Positions 43,689 through 53,353 of a stretch of DNA of 64,000 nucleotides are shown piece after piece. The first letter of the stretch is position 1. The number at the start of each line of letters is the position of its first letter. Location: assembly GCA_963710275.1 (NCBI GenBank), contig CAVPZS010000005.1:434001-498000 (forward strand), in the 5' to 3' direction. The notes beneath the pieces were generated by a model. It was given only the letters and a program-made list of their open reading frames with translations. It made no database searches and had not been told where the DNA came from. This DNA comes from Rhodoblastus sp963710275 (GTDB lineage Bacteria; Pseudomonadota; Alphaproteobacteria; Rhizobiales; Beijerinckiaceae). Both the position numbers and the translations under genes were made by a program.

Positions 43689-43704
43689 TTAAGTCAAAGT
43701 TAAC
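43689..43704 (+). promoter_or_regulatory. perfect CtrA-type box upstream of ftsK
   Basis: TTAAGTCAAAGTTAAC fits the full CtrA consensus TTAA-N7-TTAAC. It lies 57 bases before the ftsK start. CtrA is the master cell-cycle regulator of alphaproteobacteria, and cell-division genes are typical targets. Binding itself is inferred. Confidence 0.65.
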
Positions 43705-43760
43705 CGGCTGCGCATAGGCTTTGCTTGGTAAGCCTGCGCCCAGCGAGGATAAAAGTTTGA

Positions 43761-46232
43761 ATGCGAACGACGACATTTCCCTTTGGTGAGATGCTACCCA
43801 AATCCGCGCGTGTCTTCGTCACGCGTCGGTTTCGCGAGGCATCAGGTCTGTCGCTCATTCTTCTGACCGCCGGCCTCGGCTTCGCGCTGGCGACATGGTC
43901 GATCTCTGACCCCAGTTTGAATCACGCGACGGATGCGCAAGTCCGCAATGTGTTCGGCGCCAAAGGCGCTATCGTTGCGGATCTCATTATGCAATCGATC
44001 GGCGTCAGCTCTATCGCCCTTCTCGCCCCTTTGGCGCTTCTCGGATGGCGTATGCTGACGAACAAGCCAAACTTCGGAAGGGCAAATCCAGTTTGGTACT
44101 GGGTGCTCGGCATGGTGAGCGCCGCCGCCGTTTCTTCCTTTTTGCCAACGACCGATAGGTGGCCGTTGCCGACCGGCCTGGGCGGTGTGCTTGGCGACGC
44201 CATCGTGGCATTGCCAAAGCACTATTTTTCTTCATTTGGTTTGGTGCTGAGCGCCTTTATATTTTTGGCTGTAGCTATTTTGTCCCTCACTGCGGCCGTT
44301 GGCCTCGGCTCGCCGTTCGGTGATTTCGTCGATGAGTCATCCGACGAAAAAACAGACTTACTCATGCGCGCTTCCGCCTTGCCTGCGGGATACGACAAAA
44401 GACGCTCTCCGAGCGGGGCCAAAAAAGGCTATTTCGCGGCGCTTGGCGCCAAAGCACAAGATCTCATTTTCTCAATTTTTTCAGGTGCGGTATCACGGCG
44501 TTTGCCTCCAAGAACGCCTTCCCCAGAAAATGAAAGCGTCTCAACCAACCAAGACGTGACCGGCGCGAAAAAGTCTTCTGCAAACTCTGGCGGACGCACC
44601 TGGGAACCGCAAAAATCGTTGCCTGACGTAAATGCAAGAGGGCTCTCCAATGGCGCGTCCGCGTCGCATGGCCTTGAAAGAAAAGAGCAACATCTAACTG
44701 AATATGCTGCGCCAGTTGTCAATTTCCTTATTCAAAGCACCAAGGGTGGTCATGGATATTCAGAAGACTCGCTTGAACAAAACGCGCGCCTTCTCGAAGG
44801 GGTATTGGAAGACTTTAGCGTCAAAGGCGACGTCATAAGCGTTCATCCTGGGCCTGTAGTGACCCTTTACGAATTCGAGCCTGCGCCGGGGATCAAATCC
44901 TCGCGGGTAATCGGCCTCGCCGACGACATTGCCCGCTCCATGTCGGCGGTCTCCGCCCGCGTGGCCGTGGTGCCGGGCCGCAACGCCATCGGCATCGAGC
45001 TGCCCAATCCGCGCCGCGAGACCGTCTACCTGCGCGAACTCGTGGCCTCGCATGATTTCGCCGACAGCAAACACAAGCTCGCCATCGCCCTCGGCAAGAC
45101 CATTGGCGGCGAGCCGGTCATCGTCGATCTCGCCAAAATGCCGCATCTGCTTGTCGCCGGCACCACCGGCTCGGGCAAGTCGGTCGCCATCAACACCATG
45201 ATCCTCTCACTGCTGTACCGGCTCAAGCCGGAAGAGTGCCGCCTGATCATGGTCGATCCCAAAATGCTGGAATTGTCCGTTTATGACGGTATCCCCCATT
45301 TGCTGACCCCCGTCGTCACCGACCCGAAGAAGGCGGTCGTGGCGCTGAAATGGGCGGTGCGCGAGATGGAGGACCGCTACAAGAAAATGTCCAAGCTCGG
45401 CGTTCGCAACATCGATGGGTTCAATGCACGCGTCACTGGGGCATCCACAAAGGGCGAGGTGATCTCTCGCACAGTGCAGACCGGGTTCGATCGCGAAACC
45501 GGCGAGGCAATCTACGAGCAGGAGCTGATGGACCTGACGGCTCTTCCCTATATCGTGGTCATCGTCGATGAAATGGCTGACCTTATGATGGTCGCCGGCA
45601 AGGAGATCGAGGGCGCGATCCAACGGCTGGCGCAAATGGCTCGAGCGGCCGGCATCCATATCATCATGGCGACGCAGCGCCCGTCGGTCGATGTCATCAC
45701 CGGCACGATCAAAGCAAATTTCCCAACCCGCATCTCCTTCCAGGTGACATCGAAGATCGACAGCCGCACCATCCTGGGCGAGATGGGCGCGGAACAGCTG
45801 CTCGGCCAGGGCGACATGCTTTACATGGCCGGCGGCGGGCGGATTTCGCGCGTGCACGGACCTTTCGTCTCCGACGCCGAGGTGGAACGGGTCGTGGCCC
45901 ATCTGAAGATGCAGGGCCGGCCACAGTACCTCGACGCAGTAACGGCAGAGGACGTGCCGGACGCGCAGCACGATGACATGACGGCAAGCGAGGGAACAGG
46001 CGAAGAGGGAGGCGACCTCTACGACCGCGCCGTATCAATCGTGCTGCGCGACAAGAAGTGCTCGACCTCCTATGTCCAGCGCCGGCTGTCAGTGGGCTAC
46101 AACAAGGCAGCTTCTCTGGTCGAACGCATGGAGAAGGAGGGCGTTGTCGGGCCCGCAAACCACGCGGGAAAACGCGCCATTCTTGTGGGCGGCGGCGTGG
46201 ATTGCGCCGCATTCGATGTCGAAGAAGACTAA
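43761..46232 (+). CDS. ftsK: DNA translocase FtsK
   Basis: An 823-residue septal DNA pump that clears chromosome dimers and terminus DNA during division. It has four N-terminal membrane segments (residues ~30-190), a poorly conserved linker, then the RecA-like motor with Walker A HLLVAGTTGSGKSVAINTMI and Walker B YIVVIVDEMADLMMV. The gamma domain (DLYDRAVSIVLRDKKCSTSYVQRR) recognises KOPS. Codon usage shifts sharply from mixed to GC-ending near 44,900 and back near 46,200, so the motor half looks different from its own N-terminus and its neighbours. A CtrA box lies upstream; lolA follows. Confidence 0.96.
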   Translation: MRTTTFPFGEMLPKSARVFVTRRFREASGLSLILLTAGLGFALATWSISDPSLNHATDAQVRNVFGAKGAIVADLIMQSIGVSSIALLAPLALLGWRMLTNKPNFGRANPVWYWVLGMVSAAAVSSFLPTTDRWPLPTGLGGVLGDAIVALPKHYFSSFGLVLSAFIFLAVAILSLTAAVGLGSPFGDFVDESSDEKTDLLMRASALPAGYDKRRSPSGAKKGYFAALGAKAQDLIFSIFSGAVSRRLPPRTPSPENESVSTNQDVTGAKKSSANSGGRTWEPQKSLPDVNARGLSNGASASHGLERKEQHLTEYAAPVVNFLIQSTKGGHGYSEDSLEQNARLLEGVLEDFSVKGDVISVHPGPVVTLYEFEPAPGIKSSRVIGLADDIARSMSAVSARVAVVPGRNAIGIELPNPRRETVYLRELVASHDFADSKHKLAIALGKTIGGEPVIVDLAKMPHLLVAGTTGSGKSVAINTMILSLLYRLKPEECRLIMVDPKMLELSVYDGIPHLLTPVVTDPKKAVVALKWAVREMEDRYKKMSKLGVRNIDGFNARVTGASTKGEVISRTVQTGFDRETGEAIYEQELMDLTALPYIVVIVDEMADLMMVAGKEIEGAIQRLAQMARAAGIHIIMATQRPSVDVITGTIKANFPTRISFQVTSKIDSRTILGEMGAEQLLGQGDMLYMAGGGRISRVHGPFVSDAEVERVVAHLKMQGRPQYLDAVTAEDVPDAQHDDMTASEGTGEEGGDLYDRAVSIVLRDKKCSTSYVQRRLSVGYNKAASLVERMEKEGVVGPANHAGKRAILVGGGVDCAAFDVEED

Positions 46233-46322
46233 AACCCCAATGCCGCCACAACCGTGATCTAAGGACTTTCCCACTTGGCGCTTTGCCTGCGTACTGACCC
46301 GATTGGACGATAAGGACAAAAA

Positions 46323-47009
46323 ATGAATCGCGGCATGGCTCTTTTTTGCGGACTTCTGCTCCTCGCCGTTACGCCGAATGTTTCTCTAGCCCAAAAAGCC
46401 ATTTCCTCTGAGAAAAAGGCCAACTCGAAAAGTGTCGACGCGTCGAAGGAAGGCCGCGAATCATTGGACCCTCAAATCGCCATTCAGATGGCGAATGATT
46501 ATTTCAATTCGGCTCAAGTCATGACCGCTGATTTTGTTCAAATTGGCGCCGACGGGCGACGCTCGGAAGGAAAGCTTTTTGTCGCGAAGCCAGGCCACCT
46601 GCGCTTTGAATACTCTCAGCCAGCCACGATAGAAATTATTGCTGATGGCCTTTCCGTCGCAATTCGGGATAGAAAGTTACAAACTCAAGAGATTTATTTT
46701 ATTAGCGAGACTCCGCTTAAATTTTTTGTAAAAAAAGAAGTCGATCTAAAAAAAGATACGAAACTAATCGATGTCACCTCTGACCTTAAATCAACAACCA
46801 TAATGCTCGAAGACAGCGCGACCTTTGGCGGAACGTCAAAGATAAAACTAAATTTTGACAGCAAGACTTTTAGCCTGAAGCAATGGGAGGTCACCGACCC
46901 GCAGGGTTACCAGACACTCATAACGCTCCACAATATCGACCTGAAATCGATCCCCGACCCGGCGTTATTTCAAATTCCAAACAACAACAGCTTCCCATCC
47001 CAAAACTGA
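46323..47009 (+). CDS. lolA: outer-membrane lipoprotein carrier protein LolA family
   Basis: A periplasmic carrier that moves lipoproteins from the inner to the outer membrane. The 228-residue protein has a signal peptide (MALFCGLLLLAVTPNVSLA) and the LolA fold: TADFVQIGADGRRSEGKLFV, KPGHLRFEYSQPATIEIIADG, and DPQGYQTLITLHNI near the end. AAGGA lies upstream of the ATG. It follows ftsK, the conserved alphaproteobacterial order. Confidence 0.9.
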   Translation: MNRGMALFCGLLLLAVTPNVSLAQKAISSEKKANSKSVDASKEGRESLDPQIAIQMANDYFNSAQVMTADFVQIGADGRRSEGKLFVAKPGHLRFEYSQPATIEIIADGLSVAIRDRKLQTQEIYFISETPLKFFVKKEVDLKKDTKLIDVTSDLKSTTIMLEDSATFGGTSKIKLNFDSKTFSLKQWEVTDPQGYQTLITLHNIDLKSIPDPALFQIPNNNSFPSQN

Positions 47010-47154
47010 GGCTGAAATTTTGCTTAAGCTCTGCTGGCAGCCTTTGGTCCAGCGCCCGGACCGCGGGCTCGACGGAACAATTGTCGCTTGCCGCATCACC
47101 CTCCCCGTGCTCAATAAGCCTTGATTTAAACTCTGCTGCGGAGCGAGCGGTACG

Positions 47155-47961
47155 GTGAAGTTAAAGATCACAACTTGGAACATCAACTCCGTCCGCCTTC
47201 GCCTTCCGCTCGTCCTCGATTTTTTGAGAGACCATCGACCCGACGTTCTTTGCCTTCAGGAAACGAAATGCCGAGACGGCGAGTTTCCGCTCACCGACAT
47301 TCGAAAGAACGGTTATGAGCATCTCGCGATAAACGGGCAAAAAGGTTATCACGGCGTCGCCATCATCTCGAGATGGCCTATAGCAGAAATTGAGAAAAAA
47401 GAATTTTGCGGCATGGGCGACGCCAGGCATATCGCCGCATCCCTATCGCTTAACGGCCGTAGAATTCGCGTACACAATTTTTATATACCTGCCGGCGGCG
47501 ACGAACCCGACCCAAACATCAACGAGAAATTCGCGCACAAGCTCGGCTTTCTCGATGAAATGCACCAATGGACACAGGGTGAAACATTCGTTGATACGGA
47601 CACCGTCCTTGTCGGTGATTTCAACGTCGCGCCCTGCGAGCATGACGTCTGGAGCCACAAAGCCTTATTACGAGTCGTCAGCCACACCCCGATTGAAACG
47701 GAAAAACTGAACGCCATTTTGAGAGATGGCTTGTGGCTTGACGCTTTGCGGCATTTTACACCGATGGATCGCAAGCTTTATACATGGTGGAGCTATCGGG
47801 CTGCTGACTGGGCAAAGGCGGACAGGGGCCGTCGCTTGGACCACATATGGACGTCGCAATCGTTGGCGCCCACGCTGGAAGGGATTGAAATTCTTCGCGA
47901 TGCTCGCGGATGGATGAGGCCTTCCGATCACGTCCCAGTCAGCGCAATTTTCCAACTGTAA
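47155..47961 (+). CDS. xthA: exodeoxyribonuclease III
   Basis: An AP endonuclease / 3'-5' exonuclease for base-excision repair. At 268 aa it shows the Mg-binding start ITTWNINSVRLRLP, CLQETKCRDGEFP with the catalytic Glu, VLVGDFNVAPCEHDVW, and the C-terminal SDHVPVSAIF with the catalytic His. The start is a GTG at 47155. It follows lolA in the ftsK-lolA-xth order common in Rhizobiales. Confidence 0.95.
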   Translation: MKLKITTWNINSVRLRLPLVLDFLRDHRPDVLCLQETKCRDGEFPLTDIRKNGYEHLAINGQKGYHGVAIISRWPIAEIEKKEFCGMGDARHIAASLSLNGRRIRVHNFYIPAGGDEPDPNINEKFAHKLGFLDEMHQWTQGETFVDTDTVLVGDFNVAPCEHDVWSHKALLRVVSHTPIETEKLNAILRDGLWLDALRHFTPMDRKLYTWWSYRAADWAKADRGRRLDHIWTSQSLAPTLEGIEILRDARGWMRPSDHVPVSAIFQL

Positions 47962-48003
47962 TCGGACAACCTGAAGGCTTCGCCGCGCTTTGGCGGCTTC
48001 GCG

Positions 48004-48456
48004 TCAATCCAGAAATTTTTGCCGCGTTTTTTCAAGATCTCTGGAAAAGGTCTCGAGTTCGCGGCTGAGCATGCGTTTTAATCTTCCAGCGCTAACGGGA
48101 AATTCTTCCAGCGTCCGCAAAAACATGGCGCGGGAAACTTTCGACACAGTCGTATTTTGTCGCGCGATGGCGGTCGCGGCGTTTTTTGTTGTCACCAACA
48201 GCGCCAGTTCGCCCATTAAAGCGCCCGGCCCCACGATCTTACGCGCCGTCGTGGCGTTTTCTGATGAATCGAGAGCGACGGCGCCTGATATCACCACATA
48301 TCCGCCGTCTGACGAATCCCCTTGGCGAAAGATGAGATCACCCGCACGATATGTTCGCGTCTCCGCGGCAAATGCGATCAACTTCAACGCCTCTGGCTCG
48401 AGGCACGAAAAAACCGACAGCCGCGCTAGCGTTTTGACGTCATCATCCAGGGACAT
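48004..48456 (-). CDS. cyclic nucleotide-binding domain protein
   Basis: A 150-residue protein made of one cNMP-binding beta-barrel (YRAGDLIFRQGDSSDGGYVV, VGPGALMGELALL), followed by a C-terminal helix. There is no DNA-binding helix-turn-helix, so it is not a full CRP-type regulator. The ligand-contact Arg expected after the GELALL phosphate cassette is not obvious, so cyclic nucleotide binding is uncertain. It follows the response regulator on the same strand. Confidence 0.85.
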   Translation of the reverse strand: MSLDDDVKTLARLSVFSCLEPEALKLIAFAAETRTYRAGDLIFRQGDSSDGGYVVISGAVALDSSENATTARKIVGPGALMGELALLVTTKNAATAIARQNTTVSKVSRAMFLRTLEEFPVSAGRLKRMLSRELETFSRDLEKTRQKFLD

Positions 48457-48495
48457 AGTGTTTACCGACCGAAACCGACCTGCCTGCCGGAAGGC

Positions 48496-49182
48496 CTAAA
48501 ATGCCAATCTATAACCGCCGGCGTCGGTGATCAGCAATTGCGCATTAGCGGGGTTCGTTTCTATTTTTTGCCTGAGACGATAGATATGTGTCTCGAGCGT
48601 ATGCGTCGTAACGTTAGCGTTATAGCCCCATACCTCTCGCAATAACTCATCGCGCGATACGACTACGCCTTTAGCGCGGTTTAAATAAAGCAAGATGGCG
48701 GTTTCCTTTTCCGTCAGCCGCAACTTCTCTCCGCTAGCCGACGTCAAAAGTTTCCCACTCGGAAAAAACGTGTAAGAGCCGATCTGGAACGTTGCGTCTT
48801 CACTCAGCTCATGTTGTCTTAATTGAAGGCGAATACGAGCCAGAAGGACGGCAAAGCGGAAAGGCTTGTTGACGTAATCGTTTGCGCCCGATTCGAGGCC
48901 TGAGACGATATCGGTTTCTGAATCGTGCCCCGTCAGTAGGATTATCGGCTTTTGAAATCCATCCTGACGCAATTTTTTGACGGCTTCGCGACCGTCCCCG
49001 TCTGGAAGGCCAACGTCCATGATAATCAGATCAATGGCTTGTTTTCGCGTAACGGCTAACGCGGAGGCGATATCCGCCGCCTCGTGTGCAACAAATTCAT
49101 GATGAATAGCCAACTGTTCGACAAGCGAATGGCGCAAGAGGGCGTCGTCATCGACAATCAAAAGTTTGCGGACCTGCGTCAT
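48496..49182 (-). CDS. OmpR/PhoB-type response regulator
   Basis: A 228-residue two-component regulator. The receiver domain has the acidic pocket IVDDDALLRH, the phospho-acceptor Asp in IIMDVGLPDGDGR, Thr in ILLTGHDSE and Lys in YVNKPFRFAVLL. The C-terminal winged helix reads LTEKETAILLYLNRAKG and TTHTLETHIYRLRQKIE. The ATG at 49182 is preferred over 49212. No histidine kinase gene is adjacent, so the cognate sensor is unknown. Confidence 0.92.
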   Translation of the reverse strand: MTQVRKLLIVDDDALLRHSLVEQLAIHHEFVAHEAADIASALAVTRKQAIDLIIMDVGLPDGDGREAVKKLRQDGFQKPIILLTGHDSETDIVSGLESGANDYVNKPFRFAVLLARIRLQLRQHELSEDATFQIGSYTFFPSGKLLTSASGEKLRLTEKETAILLYLNRAKGVVVSRDELLREVWGYNANVTTHTLETHIYRLRQKIETNPANAQLLITDAGGYRLAF

Positions 49183-49230
49183 GTATTGCCCTATGAGCGA
49201 GACGAACGGCATCCAGAAGGAGGGGTTGAA

Positions 49231-49899
49231 GTGAAAAGAATCTATGCAGCCTCGACGATAACGGAACTTACGCTTTCAGCCAATTTTCGTCAAAAGGCGG
49301 GCGTTATGGGCTCCCGGGGATCCAGTTCCTTTTCACAAATATCTATCCGCTTGCTACCCCGCCTACCCCAGCGGCCTCCCCGTGGCATTATCGTCATGGG
49401 AGCTCATTCGATCCCGTGTGCGATCGGAAGATGCGGCATCGGCGTGAAAAGGAGGGAAGGGGATGGCCGAACCCCCATCGGACGGTTCAAAATCGTCGAA
49501 TGGCGGCGGAGAAAAGAGAGTTGGCGGATCTTTCGACCGGAATCCCTGTTAATCAAGCCTAACGACGGCTGGTGCGACGATCCGGCTTTGTGGGCATACA
49601 ACAAGCGGGTCTCCCTCCCCTTCAAAGGAAGCGCCGAAACCTTATGGCGTGACGATAGCGTCTACGATGCGTTAGGCGTACTCGACTTTAATTTTCGGCC
49701 GCGCGTTCTCGGGCGTGGCAGCGCCATTTTTTTTCATCTCGCCCATCCTGAATTCAAGTCGACAGCGGGATGCGTCGCTTTGTCGCGGACAACGCTACGA
49801 AAAGCGCAGATGTTGTGGCGCACCAACCTTCAAGTGATGATTGGCGAGTGGCCGGCTCGACGGCGAGCGCCAAAAATAGCGGAGCCGACACGCACTTGA
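49231..49899 (+). CDS. L,D-transpeptidase (YkuD family)
   Basis: A 222-residue protein with a YkuD domain that would form 3-3 peptidoglycan cross-links or attach proteins. The catalytic region is IFFHLAHPEFKSTAGCVALS, containing the essential His and Cys (SxxGC). A clear signal peptide is not visible from the GTG at 49231, which has an excellent AGGAGG site, so export is unproven. It is divergent from the response regulator, and its 3' end overlaps convergent yggS by 70 bases. Confidence 0.8.
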   Translation: MKRIYAASTITELTLSANFRQKAGVMGSRGSSSFSQISIRLLPRLPQRPPRGIIVMGAHSIPCAIGRCGIGVKRREGDGRTPIGRFKIVEWRRRKESWRIFRPESLLIKPNDGWCDDPALWAYNKRVSLPFKGSAETLWRDDSVYDALGVLDFNFRPRVLGRGSAIFFHLAHPEFKSTAGCVALSRTTLRKAQMLWRTNLQVMIGEWPARRRAPKIAEPTRT

Positions 49900-50549
49900 G
49901 TAGCGCCCAATTGAATCGCCAACTGGAAATCGTCGCTCATGCCCATTGAGAGCTTCTCTAATCCAAATTCCGCCGCCAGCCGCCTGAGTAGGGCAAAGTG
50001 CGGCGAAGCTAACTGGTCGACCGGCGGAATGCACATCAGGCCGTCGATTTTCAAAGTCAGCTCATCTCGACAGTAGGAAAGCAAAGCGCCAAGGTCTTGA
50101 ACCGCTACCCCGGCTTTTTGAGGTTCTGCGCCTGTGTTGACCTGCACAAAGAGGTGAGGGTTCCTGCCATTTTGTTGCATCGCCTGAGCAATCGCCGCGG
50201 CGATTTTCGGGCGGTCTATTGTCTCGATGACGTCAAAGACATTGACCGCTTCATCCGCTTTGTTCGATTGCAAGGGGCCGATCAGGTGCAGCTGAACGTC
50301 GCCGTAGTGTTTGCGAAGCTCGGGCCACTTTTCTCGCGCCTCCTGGACACGGTTTTCACCAAACGTGCGTTGTCCGGCGGCTAGCGCAACCTCAACTACT
50401 TCCGCGGGAAAATTCTTCGAAACGCAAACAAGCTCAACCTCATCGCAACGGCGACCCGCGTCTCGACAGGCACGTGCAATGCTGGCCCTCACGTCCGCCA
50501 GATTTTGAGTTATAAAATTTCCGGGCGCAGTGGTCGTTGAGGAACCCAT
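49830..50549 (-). CDS. pyridoxal phosphate homeostasis protein (YggS family)
   Basis: A 239-residue PLP-binding barrel without catalytic domain, which buffers vitamin B6 levels. The PLP-lysine is in LVCVSKNFPAEVV, with GENRVQEAREKW and HLIGPLQSNKAD as family signatures, and LSMGMSDDFQLAIQLGATQVRVGSAIFG at the phosphate site. It converges with the L,D-transpeptidase gene and lies upstream of leuS on the other strand, a conserved neighbourhood. Confidence 0.95.
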   Translation of the reverse strand: MGSSTTTAPGNFITQNLADVRASIARACRDAGRRCDEVELVCVSKNFPAEVVEVALAAGQRTFGENRVQEAREKWPELRKHYGDVQLHLIGPLQSNKADEAVNVFDVIETIDRPKIAAAIAQAMQQNGRNPHLFVQVNTGAEPQKAGVAVQDLGALLSYCRDELTLKIDGLMCIPPVDQLASPHFALLRRLAAEFGLEKLSMGMSDDFQLAIQLGATQVRVGSAIFGARRRAGHSPIIT

Positions 50550-50737
50550 TTACTCTGTCACCAATACATAACCGGATGCAAAGCTTAAGCCGATCCAAAG
50601 GTTTCGTCGCGAGGAAAATTAGATCGGCCCATTTAGCGAATCAAGCGCGGACGATTCGTTTGCGAAGACAATTGACCATATCGAGGAAATGATGCTCATT
50701 GCGCAAAATTTCACACATCGTGCAGAGACGGAATCCC

Positions 50738-53353
50738 ATGCGATCTGAGCGCTATAACGCCCATGAAGCCGAGCCGAAGTGGCAGAAGATATGGCAGGAT
50801 CGGGACACGTTCCTCACGCGCAACGACGACACCAGGCCAAAATATTATGTCCTGGAAATGTTTCCCTACCCTTCAGGCCGGATCCATATGGGTCACGTCC
50901 GCAATTATGCGATGGGCGATGTCGTGGCGCGCTCCATGCGCGCTCGAGGATATAGTGTTTTACACCCGATGGGTTGGGACGCCTTTGGCATGCCTGCTGA
51001 GAACGCGGCGAGACTCAATCAGTCACATCCCGCGACCTGGACCTACGCGAACATCGCATCCATGCGCAAACAACTGCAAAGCATGGGCCTATCCATTGAT
51101 TGGTCGCGCGAGGTGGCGACCTGTGATCCGAGCTATTACAAGCATCAACAATCGCTGTTTCTTGATATGCTCAACAGGGGACTGGTCTATCGCAAGAATG
51201 CAAAGGTCAATTGGGATCCCGTAGATCAAACAGTTTTGGCGAACGAACAAGTCATTGACGGTCGAGGCTGGCGCTCCAATGCGCTTGTCGAACAACGTGA
51301 ACTGACGCAATGGTTCTTCAAGATCACCGAATTTTCGGAAGACTTGCTGCAATCACTTGATACGCTCGACAGATGGCCCGAAAAAGTCCGATTGATGCAG
51401 AAGAACTGGATTGGCCGTTCCGAGGGCGCAGTCGTTCGATTTGCCTTAATTCAGCCCGCGCCTTCAACCGAAATCAAGGTCTACACGACACGACCAGACA
51501 CCCTTTTTGGCGCAAAATTCATCGCGTTGTCGCCGGATCACCCCCTAGCCGCAGAACTTGCCGTCGGCGACGCAAAGCTTTCTGCCTTCCTCGAAGAATG
51601 CCGGCGGGTTGGCACGTCAGTCGCCGCGCTCGAAACAGCAGAAAAAAAAGGATTCGACACCGGACTGCGCGTCGCCCACCCGTTTGACGCCAGCTGGACC
51701 TTGCCGGTCTACGTGGCGAATTTTGTTCTTATGGATTACGGAACCGGCGCGATCTTCGGCTGCCCGGCCCACGATCAGCGCGACTTTGATTTTTCTCAAG
51801 CCTACGGCCTGGGTCATACGATCGTCGTTTGCCCTGACAATGTCGATCCGCTGAAGTTTTCACTCACCAAGACCGCCTATGACGGCGACGGACACATGAT
51901 CAATTCCGCCTTTCTTGACGGCTTGACCCCGCAAGGAGCCCGCGAGGAAGTCATGCGGAGACTCGAATCCGAACGGCTCCACGGGCAACCTCGTGGTCAA
52001 AAACAGATCAATTTCAAACTGCGTGACTGGGGCGTTTCCCGGCAGCGCTACTGGGGTTGCCCCATCCCGGTCATCCACTGCGAGTGCTGCGGCGTTGTCG
52101 CCGCGCCAGCAGAAAGCTTGCCGATTGAATTGCCGGCTGACGTCTCCTTCGAGCTTCCGGGAAATCCACTTGATCGGCATCCGACCTGGAAAAACGTGGA
52201 TTGCCCAAAATGCGGCCGGCCGGCTCGCCGCGAAACCGATACCATGGATACATTTGTTGATTCCTCATGGTATTTCGCCCGCTTCACGGACCCGGCCAAC
52301 GATCGCGCTCCGACAACACGCTCCGCTGTCGACCATTGGCTCCCCGTGGACCAATATATTGGAGGCATCGAACACGCGATTCTGCACCTGCTCTATTCGC
52401 GTTTTTTCACACGCGCGATGCAAGCCACTGGCCATGTTGGCCTGAGCGAACCGTTTGCAGGACTGTTCACGCAAGGAATGGTCGTCCACGAAACCTATCG
52501 TGCCGCGGGGGGCGCGTGGCTGTCTCCCGTAGAAGTTCGATTTGAGGAAGACAGCGGCAAACGCCGCGCTTTCGCAATTGACGACGGACGCCAAGTGGAG
52601 ATCGGCGGCATTGAGAAAATGTCGAAATCGAAGCGCAACACAATCGATCCTGACGATATCATCGCAACCTATGGCGCGGATACCGCGCGATGGTTCATGC
52701 TGTCTGATTCTCCTCCGGATCGCGACGTGATCTGGACGGAAGAAGGCGTTCAGGGGGCAGCCAAATTTGTCCAACGTCTCTGGCGCCTGATCACCGACAT
52801 CGCCGATTTCAGCGGCTCCGCCGCGCCAATCGGCGCGTATGGCGAGCTCGCCCGGCAGGTCAGGAAGGCCGCCCATTCCGCCCTGGTCAAAACCGAAGAA
52901 GATCTTGCGCGGCTCCGCTTCAACCGTTGCGTTGCTCAAATCTATGATCTGGCAAACCAGTTGACCACATTGCTGGCAAACATCGAGAACGCAGAAACAA
53001 CTGATGACGTTCGCGTCGCATTTCTTGAAGCAGGCAGAATTCTAACGCACCTTTTCGCTCCAATGATGCCTCACCTCGGCGAAGAATGCTGGGCGGAACT
53101 CGGAGGAACTGTTCCGATTGCAGAGTCGGCATGGCCCATCGCAGATCGTTCTCTTGTCATCGATAACATGCTATTGCTCCCGGTGCAGGTGAATGGAAAG
53201 AAGCGCGCTGAACTGTCCATTGCCCGGGATGCGGCGCCGAGTGAAATCGAAAAGGCGGCGCTCGATCTCGATGCGATCCAGCGTGTGCTGGCCGGTCAAA
53301 AGCCCAAAAAGATTATTATAGTGCCGCAAAGGATCGTCAATGTTGTCGTCTAA
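50738..53353 (+). CDS. leuS: leucine--tRNA ligase
   Basis: An 871-residue class I synthetase that charges tRNA-Leu. The HIGH motif region is FPYPSGRIHMGHVRNY and the KMSKS loop is EKMSKSKRNTIDPDD; the CP1 editing domain is present in the middle (TTRPDTLFGAKF). The ATG at 50738 (MRSERYNAHEAEPKWQ) fits other LeuS starts. It is followed by lptE, whose start overlaps its 3' end by 14 bases, then holA. Confidence 0.97.
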   Translation: MRSERYNAHEAEPKWQKIWQDRDTFLTRNDDTRPKYYVLEMFPYPSGRIHMGHVRNYAMGDVVARSMRARGYSVLHPMGWDAFGMPAENAARLNQSHPATWTYANIASMRKQLQSMGLSIDWSREVATCDPSYYKHQQSLFLDMLNRGLVYRKNAKVNWDPVDQTVLANEQVIDGRGWRSNALVEQRELTQWFFKITEFSEDLLQSLDTLDRWPEKVRLMQKNWIGRSEGAVVRFALIQPAPSTEIKVYTTRPDTLFGAKFIALSPDHPLAAELAVGDAKLSAFLEECRRVGTSVAALETAEKKGFDTGLRVAHPFDASWTLPVYVANFVLMDYGTGAIFGCPAHDQRDFDFSQAYGLGHTIVVCPDNVDPLKFSLTKTAYDGDGHMINSAFLDGLTPQGAREEVMRRLESERLHGQPRGQKQINFKLRDWGVSRQRYWGCPIPVIHCECCGVVAAPAESLPIELPADVSFELPGNPLDRHPTWKNVDCPKCGRPARRETDTMDTFVDSSWYFARFTDPANDRAPTTRSAVDHWLPVDQYIGGIEHAILHLLYSRFFTRAMQATGHVGLSEPFAGLFTQGMVVHETYRAAGGAWLSPVEVRFEEDSGKRRAFAIDDGRQVEIGGIEKMSKSKRNTIDPDDIIATYGADTARWFMLSDSPPDRDVIWTEEGVQGAAKFVQRLWRLITDIADFSGSAAPIGAYGELARQVRKAAHSALVKTEEDLARLRFNRCVAQIYDLANQLTTLLANIENAETTDDVRVAFLEAGRILTHLFAPMMPHLGEECWAELGGTVPIAESAWPIADRSLVIDNMLLLPVQVNGKKRAELSIARDAAPSEIEKAALDLDAIQRVLAGQKPKKIIIVPQRIVNVVV

